From: Odontocerum albicorne
Lineage: Eukaryota > Arthropoda > Insecta > Trichoptera > Odontoceridae
NCBI GenBank assembly: GCA_949825065.1
Contig: OX463864.1
Location: forward strand, 15,203,327 to 15,267,326
Direction of reading: 5' to 3'
DNA: 64,000 bases
The translations under genes were made by a program, and so were the position numbers. The number at the start of each line of letters is the position of its first letter. Positions within the stretch are counted from its first letter, which is position 1. Below, piece after piece: positions 1-11,400 of the stretch. The notes under the pieces are model-generated. The model did not search any database, was not told the DNA's origin, and saw only the letters and a list, made by a program, of their open reading frames with translations.

Positions 1-418
1 ATTTATACACACCAGGGTTGATAAAAATAAATAACGAGGATTTTTTAATTTCGTGGGCTGTTTGTTTTTTTTACTGAGACCATATTTTTTCCTCACGTTG
101 GCGATACTGTATTTACAAACTTTATTTAAATTTCCTCCATGTCAATTTATTTTTAATAATCTTTATATTTAATTTCTTAGAAGTACTTAACACCTATATA
201 TACTACTTATAACTAGATAACAATTCTTACAACAAATTATTTAGCAAGTACATGTCCACTTGTTAAGGCTATTTGCATTCCATTACATGCGTTACTGAAT
301 GTAAGGTACATTTCAATTTTCAGTTATATTGGATGGGCAGTTTGTGTTTGACAGACAAGTATTTACAGTGCATTTTGGCGCGATTGCAATATTTTCATTT
401 TATAAATGAATGGTACAA
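1..418. other. AT-rich sequence without recognised feature
   Basis: No repeat family, coding motif or RNA is recognised here. A short open frame at 273-467 has no recognisable motif and runs into SINE A sequence. Confidence 0.5.
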
Positions 419-558
419 CGATGTGTCCGGTGAGTTAGCTAGTGTGCAACGGCCCACTAATTTATAAAAAACACTCCACGGCACAGTTTTGCTTCCAACT
501 AAATTGACGTTGAAATAACGAGGTGATTCTCAACTACGAGGCCCAACAACAACAACAA
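419..558 (+). mobile_element. SINE A, 3' part
   Basis: This is the 3' portion of a tRNA-derived SINE seen about nine times in the window. The full model comes from copies at 17527-17932 and 56861-57212: a tRNA-like head, a body of about 300 bases, and a tail of ACG or AAC triplets. Here the body runs through GGTGAGTTAGCTAGTGTGC and ends in an AAC-triplet tail at about 545-558. The head is missing. Confidence 0.7.
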
Positions 559-561
559 CGA

Positions 562-930
562 TATATAGTCATCCCGTGTATTCTCCTGATAGCACGAATT
601 TCCACAGTATTTATTAGATCCTTTTCAGTATTTTTCCACGTCCACGTTTCACACCCATACATCAAAGACGGCACCAATATACTATTATAGACTGATGGTA
701 CTAAAATACTGTTGTGGAATTGAATCTTAACAGATTTTAATACTGTTCGGTTTGAGTATTTACAACGCCGTTCAATATCCTTCGTAACTCTTCCGTCAAC
801 TCAGACAATGCTACCTTAATAGCGGAATTATTCAACTCCATCTAATATTTAACTACTTTACTTACTATACCTGTTAATCATATTTACTTTTCCTTTCCCA
901 CTTTTCTATCACCATGACTTATTCAGCAGT
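562..930 (-). pseudogene. LINE A fragment, antisense
   Basis: Read on the minus strand this matches the part of LINE A between the reverse-transcriptase core and the C-terminus. It shares with 3575-4190 and 19240-20260 the printed phrases CCACGTCCACGTTTC and CAAAGACGGCACCAA-like. It is too decayed to read through. LINE A is defined here by its C-terminus (GRPRKVWLDQVNDIL-like) and a 3' end containing GGCGTGATGGTATGTATG. Confidence 0.65.
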
Positions 931-1029
931 CAATATGTTCAACTACACCCAGTGCATCAGTGAAATTACAATGAAATACGAATTGTTCCGTTTTATAATA
1001 CTACTTTATTGTTTATCTTGGTCGAGTGG

Positions 1030-1340
1030 TCACCAGATAATATCTCCCAGGACATAAACGATTGGGTCAATAAATGTGACGGTCCCACTACAGTTTGGGA
1101 CAGCGAAAACACTTACAACCCCCCCCATGAAAATACGGCGGCCGGCTCTTAGTTTATCGTGGGGATTACAGGATAAATAGGGAGCGAGAGAGAGAGCGGC
1201 ACCAGGACCCTGCAGGAACAACAGCCCGGGAGAAACTTTGATCGGTTTACTAAATAAAGAGTAATCCCACACCGGGCCCGATAAGCTTCCTTGAGGGACT
1301 CCAGACAACCCAACATAAACAACAACGTGCGTAACACTGA
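1030..1340 (-). pseudogene. Possible reverse-transcriptase scrap
   Basis: The minus strand encodes GVPQGSLSGPV near 1290, which resembles the GVPQGS motif of non-LTR reverse transcriptases. No flanking RT motifs follow in any frame. It may be a decayed LINE or chance similarity. Confidence 0.3.
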
Positions 1341-1844
1341 GACCTTCTAACTAGAATAAACAATTATCGCGTTATCATTTTAATTTTCCTAAATCCCAAC
1401 TATTTTTTTTCCTTTTCCCCACCTCCCATTCCTTTTTCGAGAAATAGGTTACATTTAAAATGTTTTCTTGCTAGTTTGTGAAAATGCTAATTTCGTTAGT
1501 ACATTTAATTTTGTTTTTGCCACTATAATTTTATTAACATTCACAGTGTATTTATTTCTCTAGCGCCATTTATGATCAAATATAATTATAAGGATGAATA
1601 CATACATAATTAATATAACGCCAAATAAGTAAGTGTAGCTCACCACGCTATATTGCGTGGGTAGCCCCTGACGTACGTTTTACGCCACTCGATATTGCGT
1701 CGGCGGAGAACGTTATAATAAATAAATAAATAAATAATAAATACATATAGGTTTATTGATAGCAACATAGTATGTACATAACACATTTAAATATACTTTA
1801 AGAACACATAAACTGCAGAGAATACATTAAAGACAGAAGCTATC
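1341..1844. other. Unassigned AT-rich sequence with AAAT tail
   Basis: There is an AAAT-type microsatellite at about 1716-1742, of the kind that ends LINEs here. Just upstream, 1635-1710 holds two similar short hairpin-like phrases (CACGCTATATTGCGTGG and CACTCGATATTGCGTCGG). This could be the 3' end of an unidentified retroposon. Confidence 0.35.
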
Positions 1845-1960
1845 AAAAGGTCTGGACTCATCTAATAACGTCCCCCCCGGCCAAAATGCACCCCACCAAT
1901 ATAGGACCTCGCGGACACCAGATGTTTTTCAGCCCACACCCTTGCACATGTAGAATAAGA
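1845..1960 (-). repeat. Dispersed repeat I
   Basis: The reverse complement shares a phrase of CAAGGGTGTG.GCTGAAAAACAT type, a TTGGTGGG core and GGGACGTTAT.AGAT with 37325-37440. The family is unknown; it is called a repeat only because both copies are in this window. Confidence 0.55.
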
Positions 1961-2640
1961 ATGTTATAATGAGTATAACGACACACAATGTGATGATAAA
2001 GCTTGCAGAGACACATACTCGTATATCTATCGAAAGAACAAAAACCTGGCGTTAAGATATGGAACCAGTTGCTAACATACTATAATACTTGTTCAGTCAT
2101 TGGTTTGTTTCAAACAGCGACTCAAAAAGCATTCTGTTTCACTTCGGTAACGTTGCGTGATTCATTTTTTATACATTCGTATGGTACCCTTAATCGTATC
2201 TTAATTGATGGTGTGGCCATGTTAAAGAGTGTAGCAGGGAGACAACATTATCTTCGGCCTCAGTAATCAAGTCTTCGGGTTAAGAATCACCGAAAAAGGC
2301 AAAGTAACTTACAGTTCGCGATCGTGCGTGTTAGAAATACTACCGTATGGGGACAGAAACAATATTCGCACACGTCTAGCAAGTGCAGTAGTGTTACAAG
2401 ACGAAATTTTAGCCAGACTAATACTTTTTTATTTTTGTTTTTATATGGGAACCATCGGGAATCAAATTTGAAACATTCGCTATATGGTGTGTCATCCGAT
2501 GGTATAATGGTAATTAGCGTCTTACTAACTAGACCATGCAGGTCGTAAAGTGTGTTCCCTGATTTCATCACCGTCTATCTTCCCAAAATCTCCTTTAATT
2601 TCCTATGACAAGTCCGAAAAACCTATGAACTAACTAGTCT
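1961..2640. other. No recognised feature
   Basis: Short open frames at 2003-2266 (+), 2324-2548 (+) and 2287-2571 (-) overlap on both strands and show no known motif. One TACTCGTA 8-mer lies at 2016-2023. Confidence 0.4.
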
Positions 2641-3297
2641 ACCTATTTATTCAGAAGTACCAAATTCTGACTGAGCAAGTCTCTAGTATTATCCATAGCG
2701 CTGTATGGGATGAAAACATGGATGATGAGAAAGAAGGAAACAAACATGATGGATGCTTTCAAGGTGTGGAGTTGGAGGTGAATACTTCGTATCCTGTGGA
2801 CCGCAAAGCGCATAAACGTATCTATCATCCAGGAATTTGAAATAACCGGAAGACTTTCGATAACGTGCAGAAAAATAATCCTTACATAATTTGCATATGT
2901 TGCGAATGATTAAAGTCTGGAGAAACTGGTGACAGTTGAGAGAAGCTGAGCAAAAGTAATGTGTCCTATGGGTTGAACTGATTAAATAAAGAAGTTAACA
3001 GGACCCCCTTAAAGCGCTGTAATCAGCATAGCCCATGACCGAGAGGGATGGAGACAGGTGGTACGCCGAATCCGATACATCGCAGTGGACCACGATGCTC
3101 AGCATTGAGCACGCGATGAAGATCTTTTAGCTGTAGATGAAATTGTTATATTACATTTACAATAAATCGTCAGGAAGGAGACAGGTGGTCCGAATTCGAG
3201 ACATAGCAGTGGACCACGACGCTCAGCATTGAGCACACGATGAAGAAGATCTTCTAGCTGGAGATTAAATTGTTATATTGCATTTACAACGAATCGT
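2641..3297 (+). pseudogene. LINE J C-terminal fragment
   Basis: Translating across breaks gives LYGMKTWMMRKKE, then DAFKVWSWRRILRI and DREGWRQVVRRIRY. These match the post-RT C-terminus of RTE-type non-LTR elements (usual pattern: YG.E.W, then W.WRRILRI, then WR..VRR). The region has several frame breaks. A second copy of the family is antisense at 45530-45800. Clade assignment is from motif memory only. Confidence 0.65.
3050..3297 (+). repeat. Tandem duplication, about 127 bp
   Basis: The end of the LINE J fragment is present twice, starting at 3050 and 3177 with GGAGACAGGTGG. The copies share CAGTGGACCACGA and GCTCAGCATTGAGCAC and end in similar TGTTATATTRCATTTAC phrases. The duplication is old enough to have diverged. 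Confidence 0.8.
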
Positions 3298-3574
3298 CAA
3301 ACGATTGCTGTATTTTTAATAACTTACAATCTTGTTTTTATTATTTTATTTTATTTTTATTAAGCTCTTACGTAAATCTTAGACCAAAGAGTATAAAAAA
3401 TATACTTCTTTCTTAACTACCACACAATTTTCATCCTTATATCTATTTTCCTAGACATTTATCTTTATTTTTATGTTTTGTTAGTTTTTCTCAAATACAC
3501 ATAGTTTTCATACACACAGTTAAAAGACATGGTCATATATACCAATAATGATTAATAAAAAAAAACTGGTTACA
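3298..3574. other. AT-rich sequence, nothing recognised
   Basis: Low-complexity AT-rich DNA between LINE fragments. Confidence 0.4.
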
Positions 3575-4190
3575 TTTCCTTATCGGCGTAAGCCGAGAAG
3601 ATAGAGCGCCAGAATTTCCAATCACGACACACATTCTAAGCCTCTTCTACATCCATACACATACTACGATTTCTCTGGATTTCTACGTTTCTTTCTTTCA
3701 GAGTACCGTTCACTTGATCCAACCATACTTTCCTTGGTCTTCCTCTCACACGCCTTCCACACACATTTGCACTTCTCTATTTTGTTAGTCTTTCTTCATT
3801 AATTCGTCCCACATGCCCAAACCATTTCAGCCTGCTCTTCTTCATCTTACTTAACACATCTTAAGTTCACAATCATCCCTTATCACTTAATTCCATATTC
3901 TGTCATTGTCACTTCATGTATTCTTCTGGATACACGCATTTCTACAGCATTTAGTCGACTCCTTTCAGTTTTTTTTCTACGTCCACGTTTCGCTCACATA
4001 CATCAAATTTGGCATCAAAATACTATAGTAGGCTATCATGTTATCAGTTTTGATACTGTCCAGTTCCAGTATATATATTTAGTGCCTCGTTGATTTTGTT
4101 CCCTATCGCTACACGCTGTTCGATATTTTTCTTAACTATTCCATCATCTGAGAAAACACTACATAAATAACAGAATCCCTCAACTTGCTC
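3575..4190 (-). pseudogene. LINE A 3' region, antisense
   Basis: Reading the minus strand, the segment runs from the mid-C-terminal domain to the 3' end. The printed strand carries the LINE A hallmarks ACTTGATCCAACCATACTTTC and CTTGGTCTTCCTCTCACACG, the complements of GRPRKVWLDQV coding. Several indels prevent a continuous frame. The 3' end at about 3580 is degenerate. Confidence 0.75.
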
Positions 4191-4611
4191 TAAACAACTG
4201 GATGATTGGAAGAAATTGATTTTAAATACTTAATCTGCCAGATGTATTGTATTATATTGTATTTACATGAAAGTGTTAAAGAAATAAACAATTAAAACTT
4301 AATTCTTAAACAATTTTTCGAGTTGGTTGGAAAATACTGTTTGCCCTTTGGCAATAGACTTGCCAAAATTTTATATTACACAGTGAAGTGTTTAAATTAT
4401 TCTATAAGCTTTACCTACCACAGGTAAAAACGATCACGAAATCAAATCATAACTTTTTGCTATTCACTCCTTAATGTCTTCCGTATACAGAACATTGAAA
4501 AAAAAATACCATAATACATATTAAAAAATACAGGAAACTCCAAATTGCATTTACGTTTACTCATTTCGCTTACGATATTCTAACGAATGAAATTACATTC
4601 AAAGCCCTAAT
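4191..4611. other. Unassigned, with SINE B/LINE D tail piece
   Basis: Positions 4318-4372 resemble the shared SINE B/LINE D 3' end (GAGTTGGTTGGAAAATACTG, then a GGCAATA...TGCCA pairing). The rest is AT-rich and unrecognised. Confidence 0.4.
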
Positions 4612-5092
4612 TTATTTATTATTTATTTATTATTACACATGACAAGAAATATACATAATTTGAGAAAAAACAACAGGTAATTTAATTTGGACATACAATT
4701 TTAATGAATCTGGGTTTGTTGCCTTTCATTTGTCGTATCCCCAGTAAACTAGGCTTTTGCCTGTATCTCACTGAGGATATTTAGCATGAAAAAATAAATC
4801 GATACTTCTTTCCGATTTTTGATTACACAAAAACAAAACCCCGTTGCACGTTCTTATCAACCTGACAAACAGTGACACTCAATTACAACTGGAAACATCA
4901 TGCGAAATTATATTCCTCAGACATCATCACTCCAGAAAGACCAAAAATATTCAACCCACAATATACCGCACACAATTATAAGAATAAAAATAAAAACAAA
5001 AATGTACAGAAACACAAATACAAAAGCAACAAAAATTAAAACAACAAGAAGAAACCCACACTCAAGAGTCCACACAAATCTTTTCCACAATT
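4612..5092 (-). mobile_element. LINE B 3' end, truncated
   Basis: This is the antisense of the LINE B 3' untranslated region, ending at the TTTA/TTATT microsatellite near 4612. It matches 7868-8370 almost base for base (for example AACCCCGTTGCACGTTCT). The 5' truncation is near 5092, within the 3' UTR. Confidence 0.85.
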
Positions 5093-5222
5093 GATACAGG
5101 CATTTTATTCTGGGGTATAAGGATGTCTATGACTTCGGTCATATCTATATATTTTTTAAGGAAAAAAACATGCCGGTGTGCTCCGATCGTCTCACTTCCG
5201 CAACGACGACGACGAACATTAT
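5093..5222 (+). mobile_element. SINE A, middle part
   Basis: The body phrases GGGGTATAAGGAT, GACTTCGGTCATAT and CCGGTGTGCTCCGATCG match full SINE A copies. It ends in ACGACGACGACG at about 5203-5214, so a deletion has joined the mid-body to the tail. Confidence 0.75.
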
Positions 5223-5284
5223 TATATGGAGATTTGTAATTTGTATTTAATTGATTTTTTTTTGTAAAATCTATCATGGATTAA

Positions 5285-5411
5285 AACAATTAAATGTATC
5301 CAAGATGATGTGGTTGGTTTGAAGAAATTGATGGATAGCAATAAATCCGCCAGATGTGTTATGTATAACCATGTACACAAAATATAAGAATGTACAATAT
5401 TATAAAAAGGG
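5285..5411 (+). repeat. SINE B/LINE D-type 3' end remnant
   Basis: Contains GTGGTTGGTTTGAAGAAATTG followed by AGCAATAAATCCGCCAGAT, the diverged 3' end shared by SINE B and LINE D. Confidence 0.5.
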
Positions 5412-5556
5412 TACATGCAAAAGTATCTCACTGAGGATATTTATCATGAAAAAATAAAACGATACTTCTTTCCGATTTTTGATTACACAAAAACAAAACC
5501 CCGTTGCACGTTCTTATCAACCTGACAAACAGTGACACTCAATTACAACTGGAAAT
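5412..5556 (-). mobile_element. LINE B 3' UTR fragment
   Basis: A near-identical repeat of 4756-4896 (the stretch from ATCTCACTGAGGATATTTA to ACTCAATTACAACTGGAAA), lacking the terminal microsatellite. The two antisense pieces lie 0.65 kb apart in the same orientation, suggesting local duplication or two insertions. Confidence 0.8.
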
Positions 5557-5627
5557 TACTAATTAAATATTGAAATAATTTATTTTATTCTGTAATCATT
5601 ACTAGGTGAGACGACCATGTATGTCCG

Positions 5628-5740
5628 CGCGGTAACTCACTGGACTTCAATGCGGAAGGTCGCCGGTTCGAACCCCGCGCTGAGCTACTGCCCCTGAATG
5701 GCACGGGCAACTTTCCACCTAATACTATATTCGGTGGTAT
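5628..5740 (+). mobile_element. SINE A, tRNA-like head
   Basis: The tRNA-like head carries an A-box-like TCCGCGCGGTAACTCACTGG and a B box GGTTCGAACCC at about 5664-5674, the internal RNA polymerase III promoter. The body starts CTGCCCCTGAATGGCACGGG and stops near 5740. It is not a tRNA gene: there is no clean cloverleaf, and the head recurs in other copies joined to the same body. Confidence 0.8.
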
Positions 5741-5781
5741 AAATAATGTATATTAAAGATAAATACATACCAGTGTGATAT

Positions 5782-6156
5782 GATCGGTCCGTCCTTGGCA
5801 TGCTTTAAGAAGCGACTGAAAAAACTCTTAATTTATAGTCAGTAAAATAACGTGTTTCATTCCTGATTTTTATTTTCCTTTCCTCTCCACCATCCCTTCC
5901 TTTCATTTTGATTGATGATATCTCACTTTATATGAAAAAGAGTGTTCGGGTGATTGTCCTTGTGGGGCTAGTGGGCATGTTCTCACGTATATGTTTATGG
6001 ATTTCGTGGGGATGGATAGTCATTTGAATGATTTATGCGACCACGTAACTTGCTTAATTTACTTTTGTCTGGTTGGTTGGAAGAGATTGTCACCTGGAAA
6101 TAATCCCGCCAGATTGTATTCGCAATAAAAGTGTTAAATAAATAAATAAATAATAT
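5782..6156 (+). pseudogene. LINE D 3' end
   Basis: The last codons of LINE D (CFKKRLKKLLIYSQ-like) at about 5795-5842 are followed by its 3' UTR. The UTR contains GTGGGCATGTTCTCACGTAT, then TGGTTGGTTGGAAGAGATTG, and ends in TAAA repeats near 6152. Other copies are at 20268-20812, 44080-44275, 53285-53600 and 55020-55310. The terminal ~70 bases resemble the SINE B tail. Confidence 0.75.
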
Positions 6157-6344
6157 ACTTGAAAAGTACAAACATTTGCCAAAGGCTATATCTATATACC
6201 TACACATTTTTATTTTAAGACCTAACTAATTTATATTACATATTATAAACACCTTTTCGAGTACATTTCGACTAAGATATTAAAAATTATAGATTGTTGT
6301 AAATATCTGGATAAAGCATATTCTTAATTCTGACGTATTTACTG

Positions 6345-6391
6345 GCAATAAGCCCGCCAGATTTTATTTGCAGTAAAAGTGTTAAATAAAT
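6345..6391 (+). mobile_element. LINE D 3' tail fragment
   Basis: Only the terminal ~45 bases are present: GGCAATAAGCCCGCCAGAT, then GTAAAAGTGTTAAATAAATA. Confidence 0.6.
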
Positions 6392-6575
6392 ATGATCGTC
6401 TCACTCCGTTGTGTCATTTGATCCAGTACAGCGATATGGACGGTGAGTTTGCTGGTGTGCAACGGCTCACTCACTTAAAAAAAATCCACGGCACAGCATC
6501 GCTTTCCGACTGAATTGACGTTGGGATGGCGAGGGTATTCTCGACTACGAGGCACAGAAACGACGACGACGAGTC
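6392..6575 (+). mobile_element. SINE A, 3' half
   Basis: Begins ATGATCGTCTCACTCCG, passes GTGAGTTTGCTGGTGTGCAA and AATTGACGTTGGGATGGCGA, and ends in a CGACGACGACGA tail. It shows the true 3' terminus of the family: TCTCGACTACGAGGC, then ACG triplets. Confidence 0.8.
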
Positions 6576-6675
6576 GATAAAACACTTGACATCCACGCAA
6601 TGTTTTCAGTGGTGAATACAAAATTAAAAAAATATTTTAATTTATAAAAAAATTGAAGACCTTTTTGTTTTAAAT

Positions 6676-6753
6676 CTGAGTCTCGGCGCGATTCGAACTC
6701 GCAACCTCCTGATCGAAAGACAGGCCGTCTTACCAACTAGGTGACGGAGGTCA
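6676..6753 (-). mobile_element. SINE B tRNA-like head
   Basis: On the minus strand: GACCTCCGTCACCTAGTTGG (A-box region), a variable arm, then GAGTTCGAATCGCGCC (B-box region). Only the head survives. Complete SINE B copies are at 41880-42058 and 58219-58418. Confidence 0.75.
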
Positions 6754-6788
6754 TCATAATTAATGTTTTATACCGAGAGAACCTTTGG

Positions 6789-8370
6789 TCACGCAAAAAC
6801 TAATCTAACAACCCTATACTCTTCGCTCTTCTAGTTGGTTCTCTTCTTACTTGTCTGATAGAACTCAGAGAGTCAAATTGGGTGATAGTGTATTTGGTGA
6901 GCCTCTTTTTGTAAGATTCGGAGTACCTCAAGGTAGTGTTCTGGGACCTATATTGTTCCTGATATATGTCAATCAGTTGTGTAATCTTTCTCTCAGGGGT
7001 AAGATTATTACTTTTGCGGACGACACGGTTCTTCTATTTGAAGGCCGAACATGGAATGATGTATTCTTAAAGGCTGACGAAGAATTGCGTGTAGTTAAAG
7101 AATGGATGGACTCAAATTCATTGACTCTAAATTCCCAAAAAACTAAATACATCACATTTAGCATATCTACAAGAACTCAAGCACCTACAAATAAATACAT
7201 AACACTACACACTTGTTCACCCATGTCTGACTGTAGTTGTGTTTCCTTGGAAAGGGTTGATAGTATAAAGTACCTTGGAGTTTATGTTGACCAGTTCCTT
7301 CGTTGGGAGGTCCATATTAACACTTTGAGCGCAAAAATCAGAAAACTAGGATACATATTCCGTATGATTCGAAATGTGCTCAGTGAAAATATTATTAAAA
7401 GTATATACTTCGCCTTATGTCAGTCAGCACTTTCTTACGGTATATCAGTTTGGGGGGGATGCACCTTAACCCAAAAACACATATTACAGGTTTCCCAAAA
7501 ATTGATTGTGAAAATAATCAATAAACTTCCTGCTCGGTATCCCACGACGGAGCTTTTCAGAGAGTATCAGGTCCTGAACATAGCCAATTTACATCTCAAA
7601 TCTATTCTCTGGCACTACCATCGAGAGGAGGGGAAGATGCAAACTCAGCAGACACACATGACACGCATGGCAACTAATGAAATGTTCACCATCCCTAGAG
7701 TTAAAACCTCTTTTGCCCAAAGGCAATATGCTTATTTGGCTCCCATTACATACAATGGCGTGCCGACTTCAATAAAAGTAAAGGTAGGAAAACCATTTAG
7801 ACAGTCGATCGGAGCGTGGTTGTTATTGCGACAATATTTTGAGTACTTGGGCTTTCAGGATGAATGACGAGTGGAAAGGATTTATGTGAGCTCGTGAGTG
7901 TGGGTCTCTTCTTGTTGTTTTAATTTTGGTTGTTTTTGTATTTGTGTTTCTGTGTGTTTTTCTTTTTTTCTTCTTTTTTTGTTTTGGATTTGTTTTGATT
8001 TTTATTCTTATGATTGTGTGCGATATATTGTGGGATGAATATTTTTGGTCTTTCTGGAGTGATAATGTGTGAGGAGTTGAGTTTCGCAAGATGTTTCCAG
8101 TTGTAGTTGAGTGTCACTGTTTGTCAAGTTGATGAGAGCGTGCAACGGGGTTTTTTGTGTTATCAAAAATCGGAAAGAAGTATCGATTTATTTTTTCATG
8201 CTAAATATCCTCAATGAGATACAGGCAAAAGCCTAGTTTACTGGGGATACGACAAATGAAAGGCAACAAACCCAGATCCATTAAAATTATATGTCCAAAT
8301 CAAATTACCTGTTGTTTTTTCTCAAATTGTGTATATTTCTTCTCATGTGTAATAATAAATAAATAAATAA
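6789..8370 (+). mobile_element. LINE B, 5'-truncated copy
   Basis: The longest LINE B copy: the C-terminal half of the polymerase frame (6809-7867), a ~500-bp 3' UTR, and an AATAAATAAATAAATAAA tail at about 8351-8370. Truncated copies of the same 3' end lie at 4612-5092, 5412-5556, 27755-28140, 28551-29452, 39560-40352 and 60318-60990. This is the 5'-truncation pattern of target-primed reverse transcription. No target duplication was identified. Confidence 0.85.
6809..7867 (+). pseudogene. LINE B reverse transcriptase, C-terminal part
   Basis: This encodes the palm and thumb part of a Jockey-superfamily (CR1/Jockey-like) non-LTR reverse transcriptase, which copies element RNA into a nicked target. 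An open frame runs from 6809 to a stop at 7865-7867. There is no genuine start: the frame is 5'-truncated, with a stop just upstream at 6806-6808. Counting from 6851, GVPQGSVLGP is at residues 24-33 and the catalytic FADD box at 55-58 (ITFADDTVLL). YLGVYVDQFLRW and the post-RT SYGISVWGGC follow, and it ends LGFQDE. The endonuclease domain and fingers are missing, so the copy is dead. The lack of internal stops suggests a fairly recent insertion. Confidence 0.85.
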
Positions 8371-8471
8371 AAATACATTATCTTCACAAAACATCAGAAC
8401 GACTGTTTGAATAAATCAACATCGTATGTATGATTAAGCGTCATAGATTAGCCCTCGATACCTGGACTATA

Positions 8472-11400
8472 TATTAGAGCAGCGGTTCCCAACCTGTGGT
8501 ACGCGTACCACCGGTGGTACGCGAGTGGATAGTTGGTGGTACGCGAAAAATAATCAGTAATGGCGGACATAAAAAGTAAAAAAAAAAACTGTCATAAAAA
8601 TATCATTTAAACTACTATATTTTTCCTATAATTCATAATTTTAATTAATAATATACAGTACAGTTGTTAATATGTACAGTCGATGATCGAAAATCCAACA
8701 ATCAATATCGTATTTTTGGAGTGCACTTTTAAATTTAGCGCGGTAGCTATCAGTAACTTAAGATGTCGCCGTCACTGTTATGATGGCGCTGTACTCCATT
8801 CACTTGAGTGCGCGGCTTACAAGTGACAGGTGCGTTATTGTTTGTGATTGTATCATATTTGTTTATTAAACTTCATTGATCCCGTGTGTTAATTAACTTT
8901 TTTCTTTTTTAATAAGACATGGATCAGTGGTTAAAAACCGGTATGTGCCAAAATATCAAGCAAAACACGGACAGTGATGTATTGCCAAGATCTACAAATG
9001 GCAGTTCTGAAAATTCGGTGCAAAACGTTGAAATTTTGCAGTCTTCAGTTATACAAAAAGGCGTTAAGAGAAAATACTGCGATGAATATATAAAATATGG
9101 ATTTTCGTATACTGGAGACGAAGACTGCCCTAAGCCCAAGTGTGTAGTGTGTGGGGTAGTGCTTTCCAATGGATGCATGAAACCTTCATTTCTTTCGCGA
9201 CATCTGCACACGAAACATTCGGATTACCGAAACAAAGATTTCAATTTTTTTAAACGTATGAAAGAAAATACTAAAGTTATATCAACTTACGTTTCAAATG
9301 CTAATAACGATAACGAACGTGCGGTAGACGTGAGTTATCGTATTAGCTATCGAATCGCCAAATGTGGCTATAACCATCAAATTGGCGAAAAAATAATTTT
9401 ACCCAGTATAAAGGATGCCGTTGAATTTATGATTGATCAAAAATATATCCCAAAAATAAATCGTATTCCTCTTTCAAACAATACGGTATCGAGAAGAATT
9501 CATGATATGTCCGAGGATATCGAGGAAACAGTGGTAGAGAGAATAAAAAAAAGTAAATTTTTCTCAATTCAAGTAGATGAGAGCACAGACTTGGTAAACA
9601 ATGCTGTATTGCTTGTTATTGCTAGGTACGTGAAAGACAATGAATTTGAAGAGAACCTTTTACTTTGTCATTTTCTCTCCACACGTACAACTGGTGAAGA
9701 CATTTTTAAAGCCATTGACAATTATTTCACATTGAAAGGTATTAATTTGGCAAACTGTTGTGGATTGTGTACTGATGGTGCCAGGTCAATGTCAGGTTTA
9801 TATATTGGTCTTCGCGGCCGCGTCTTAAATGTAGCTCCTAATGTAATTTGGAGCCACTGCTGTATCCATAGGCAAAATCTAGTAACAAAGCGCCTTCCTG
9901 AAGAATTGAATCTCGTTCTCAACGACGCGGTGAAGATTGTTAATTTTATAAAGAAAAGCTCCACCAACTCAAGAATTTTTAAAGTGATGTGCGAAGATAT
10001 GATGAGTATTCACACTTCTCTACTTTTTCATACAGAAGGGAGATGGCTATCTCGCTATCTCGCGGAAAGGTGCTAACCCGCTTATTTGAACTAAGGCAAG
10101 AAGCGCTGATTTTTTTTCAAGATAATCATTTTGATCTTTCTTCAAAATTATATAATTTGTATTTTATTCAGGCACTTGCATATTTATCTGATATTTTTTT
10201 AAAAATAAATGACTTAAATTTGACACTTCAGAAAAGCTCGATGACGATCTTTAATGTTAATGATAAAATTGAAAGTATGATTAAGAAATTAGATTTTTGG
10301 AAACAGTGTATCGAAAACAATCAACCGGAAGTATTCGAAACTCTACATACTTTTTTGGTTGAAAATAAGGTTAGCTTGTCTCAAGATTTACGAGAACATA
10401 TAATAGTTCATTTAACAGGATTAAAATCGTCTTTCATGGAGTATTTTCCAAAACCCGAAAACAAAGATAATAATTGGATTTCAAACCCCTTCTATGCAGA
10501 AAATTTGGAAAAAGCTTCATCGTTATCAATAAAAGATAAAGAAAGTTTAATAGGCTTATCAAGTGACAAAACTTTACAAGTCAAATTCGAACGAAACAAT
10601 CTAATTAATTGTTGGTTAAACATCGATAAAGAATATGAAGAACTTTCTGAAAAAGCTCTCAAATTCTTATTACCGTTCACTAGTACGGAATTAGTAGAAA
10701 GAGCTTTTTCTTCATATATTTTTTAAAAAAATAAGTATCGCAACAAATTGGACGCAGGTGGAGATTTAAGGGTATATCTCACATCTTTTGAACCAAATTT
10801 CAAAAAATTATGTTCTTCGAAACAAGCACAAGGATCTCATTAAATTTATTTTGCTTATATTATTGTGCTTATATTTTCGTAAAATTTGTTTAAAAATTAA
10901 ACTTATAACTTGATAACAATGTATTATAATCTTAAGCAACACTTTCATAACTATTATTTTCGATAATAAATAGAAAATTTCGGTAATAAATATATTTTTA
11001 AATACAATTTCATTAATATTATTATATTTAAAACAAAAATTTCGCCTGCGGCGCTGCTGTAAATTTGTAAAAATGAAAGTGTACATTGTCTCGTTTTCAT
11101 CAGAACAATTTTTACATTTACCGTGTTTAATTAATTTTATATACATATATTTTCTATTAATATCTGTAATTTTTGGAAAAAAATTGCCTGCGGCGCATTT
11201 GGTTTTTTTTATACAAATAATTTAATTTAATTCTATGTAATTTTTTTTTAATAAAAATTAGTTGTTAAAAAAAAATACTTCTTTAAATGCCCTGGTTTTG
11301 AATTTCGACAAGAAATGAGCTTCAACACCTTTTATTTAAAAAAAAACATTGTTATATGTAAAGTTCAAATGTCTCATTTTTATCAGAAAAAATAAAACAT

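Noticed and set aside
1149..1337. 62-codon minus frame as a gene
   Set aside because: Overlaps the frame with the GVPQGS-like scrap and has no motif; a shadow frame.
5628..5700. tRNA gene at the SINE A head
   Set aside because: No intact cloverleaf or terminator; the head is always followed by SINE A body sequence.
7823..8117. Lys/Asn/Thr-rich minus frames
   Set aside because: They are antisense readings of the GT-rich LINE B 3' UTR and recur at every LINE B copy.
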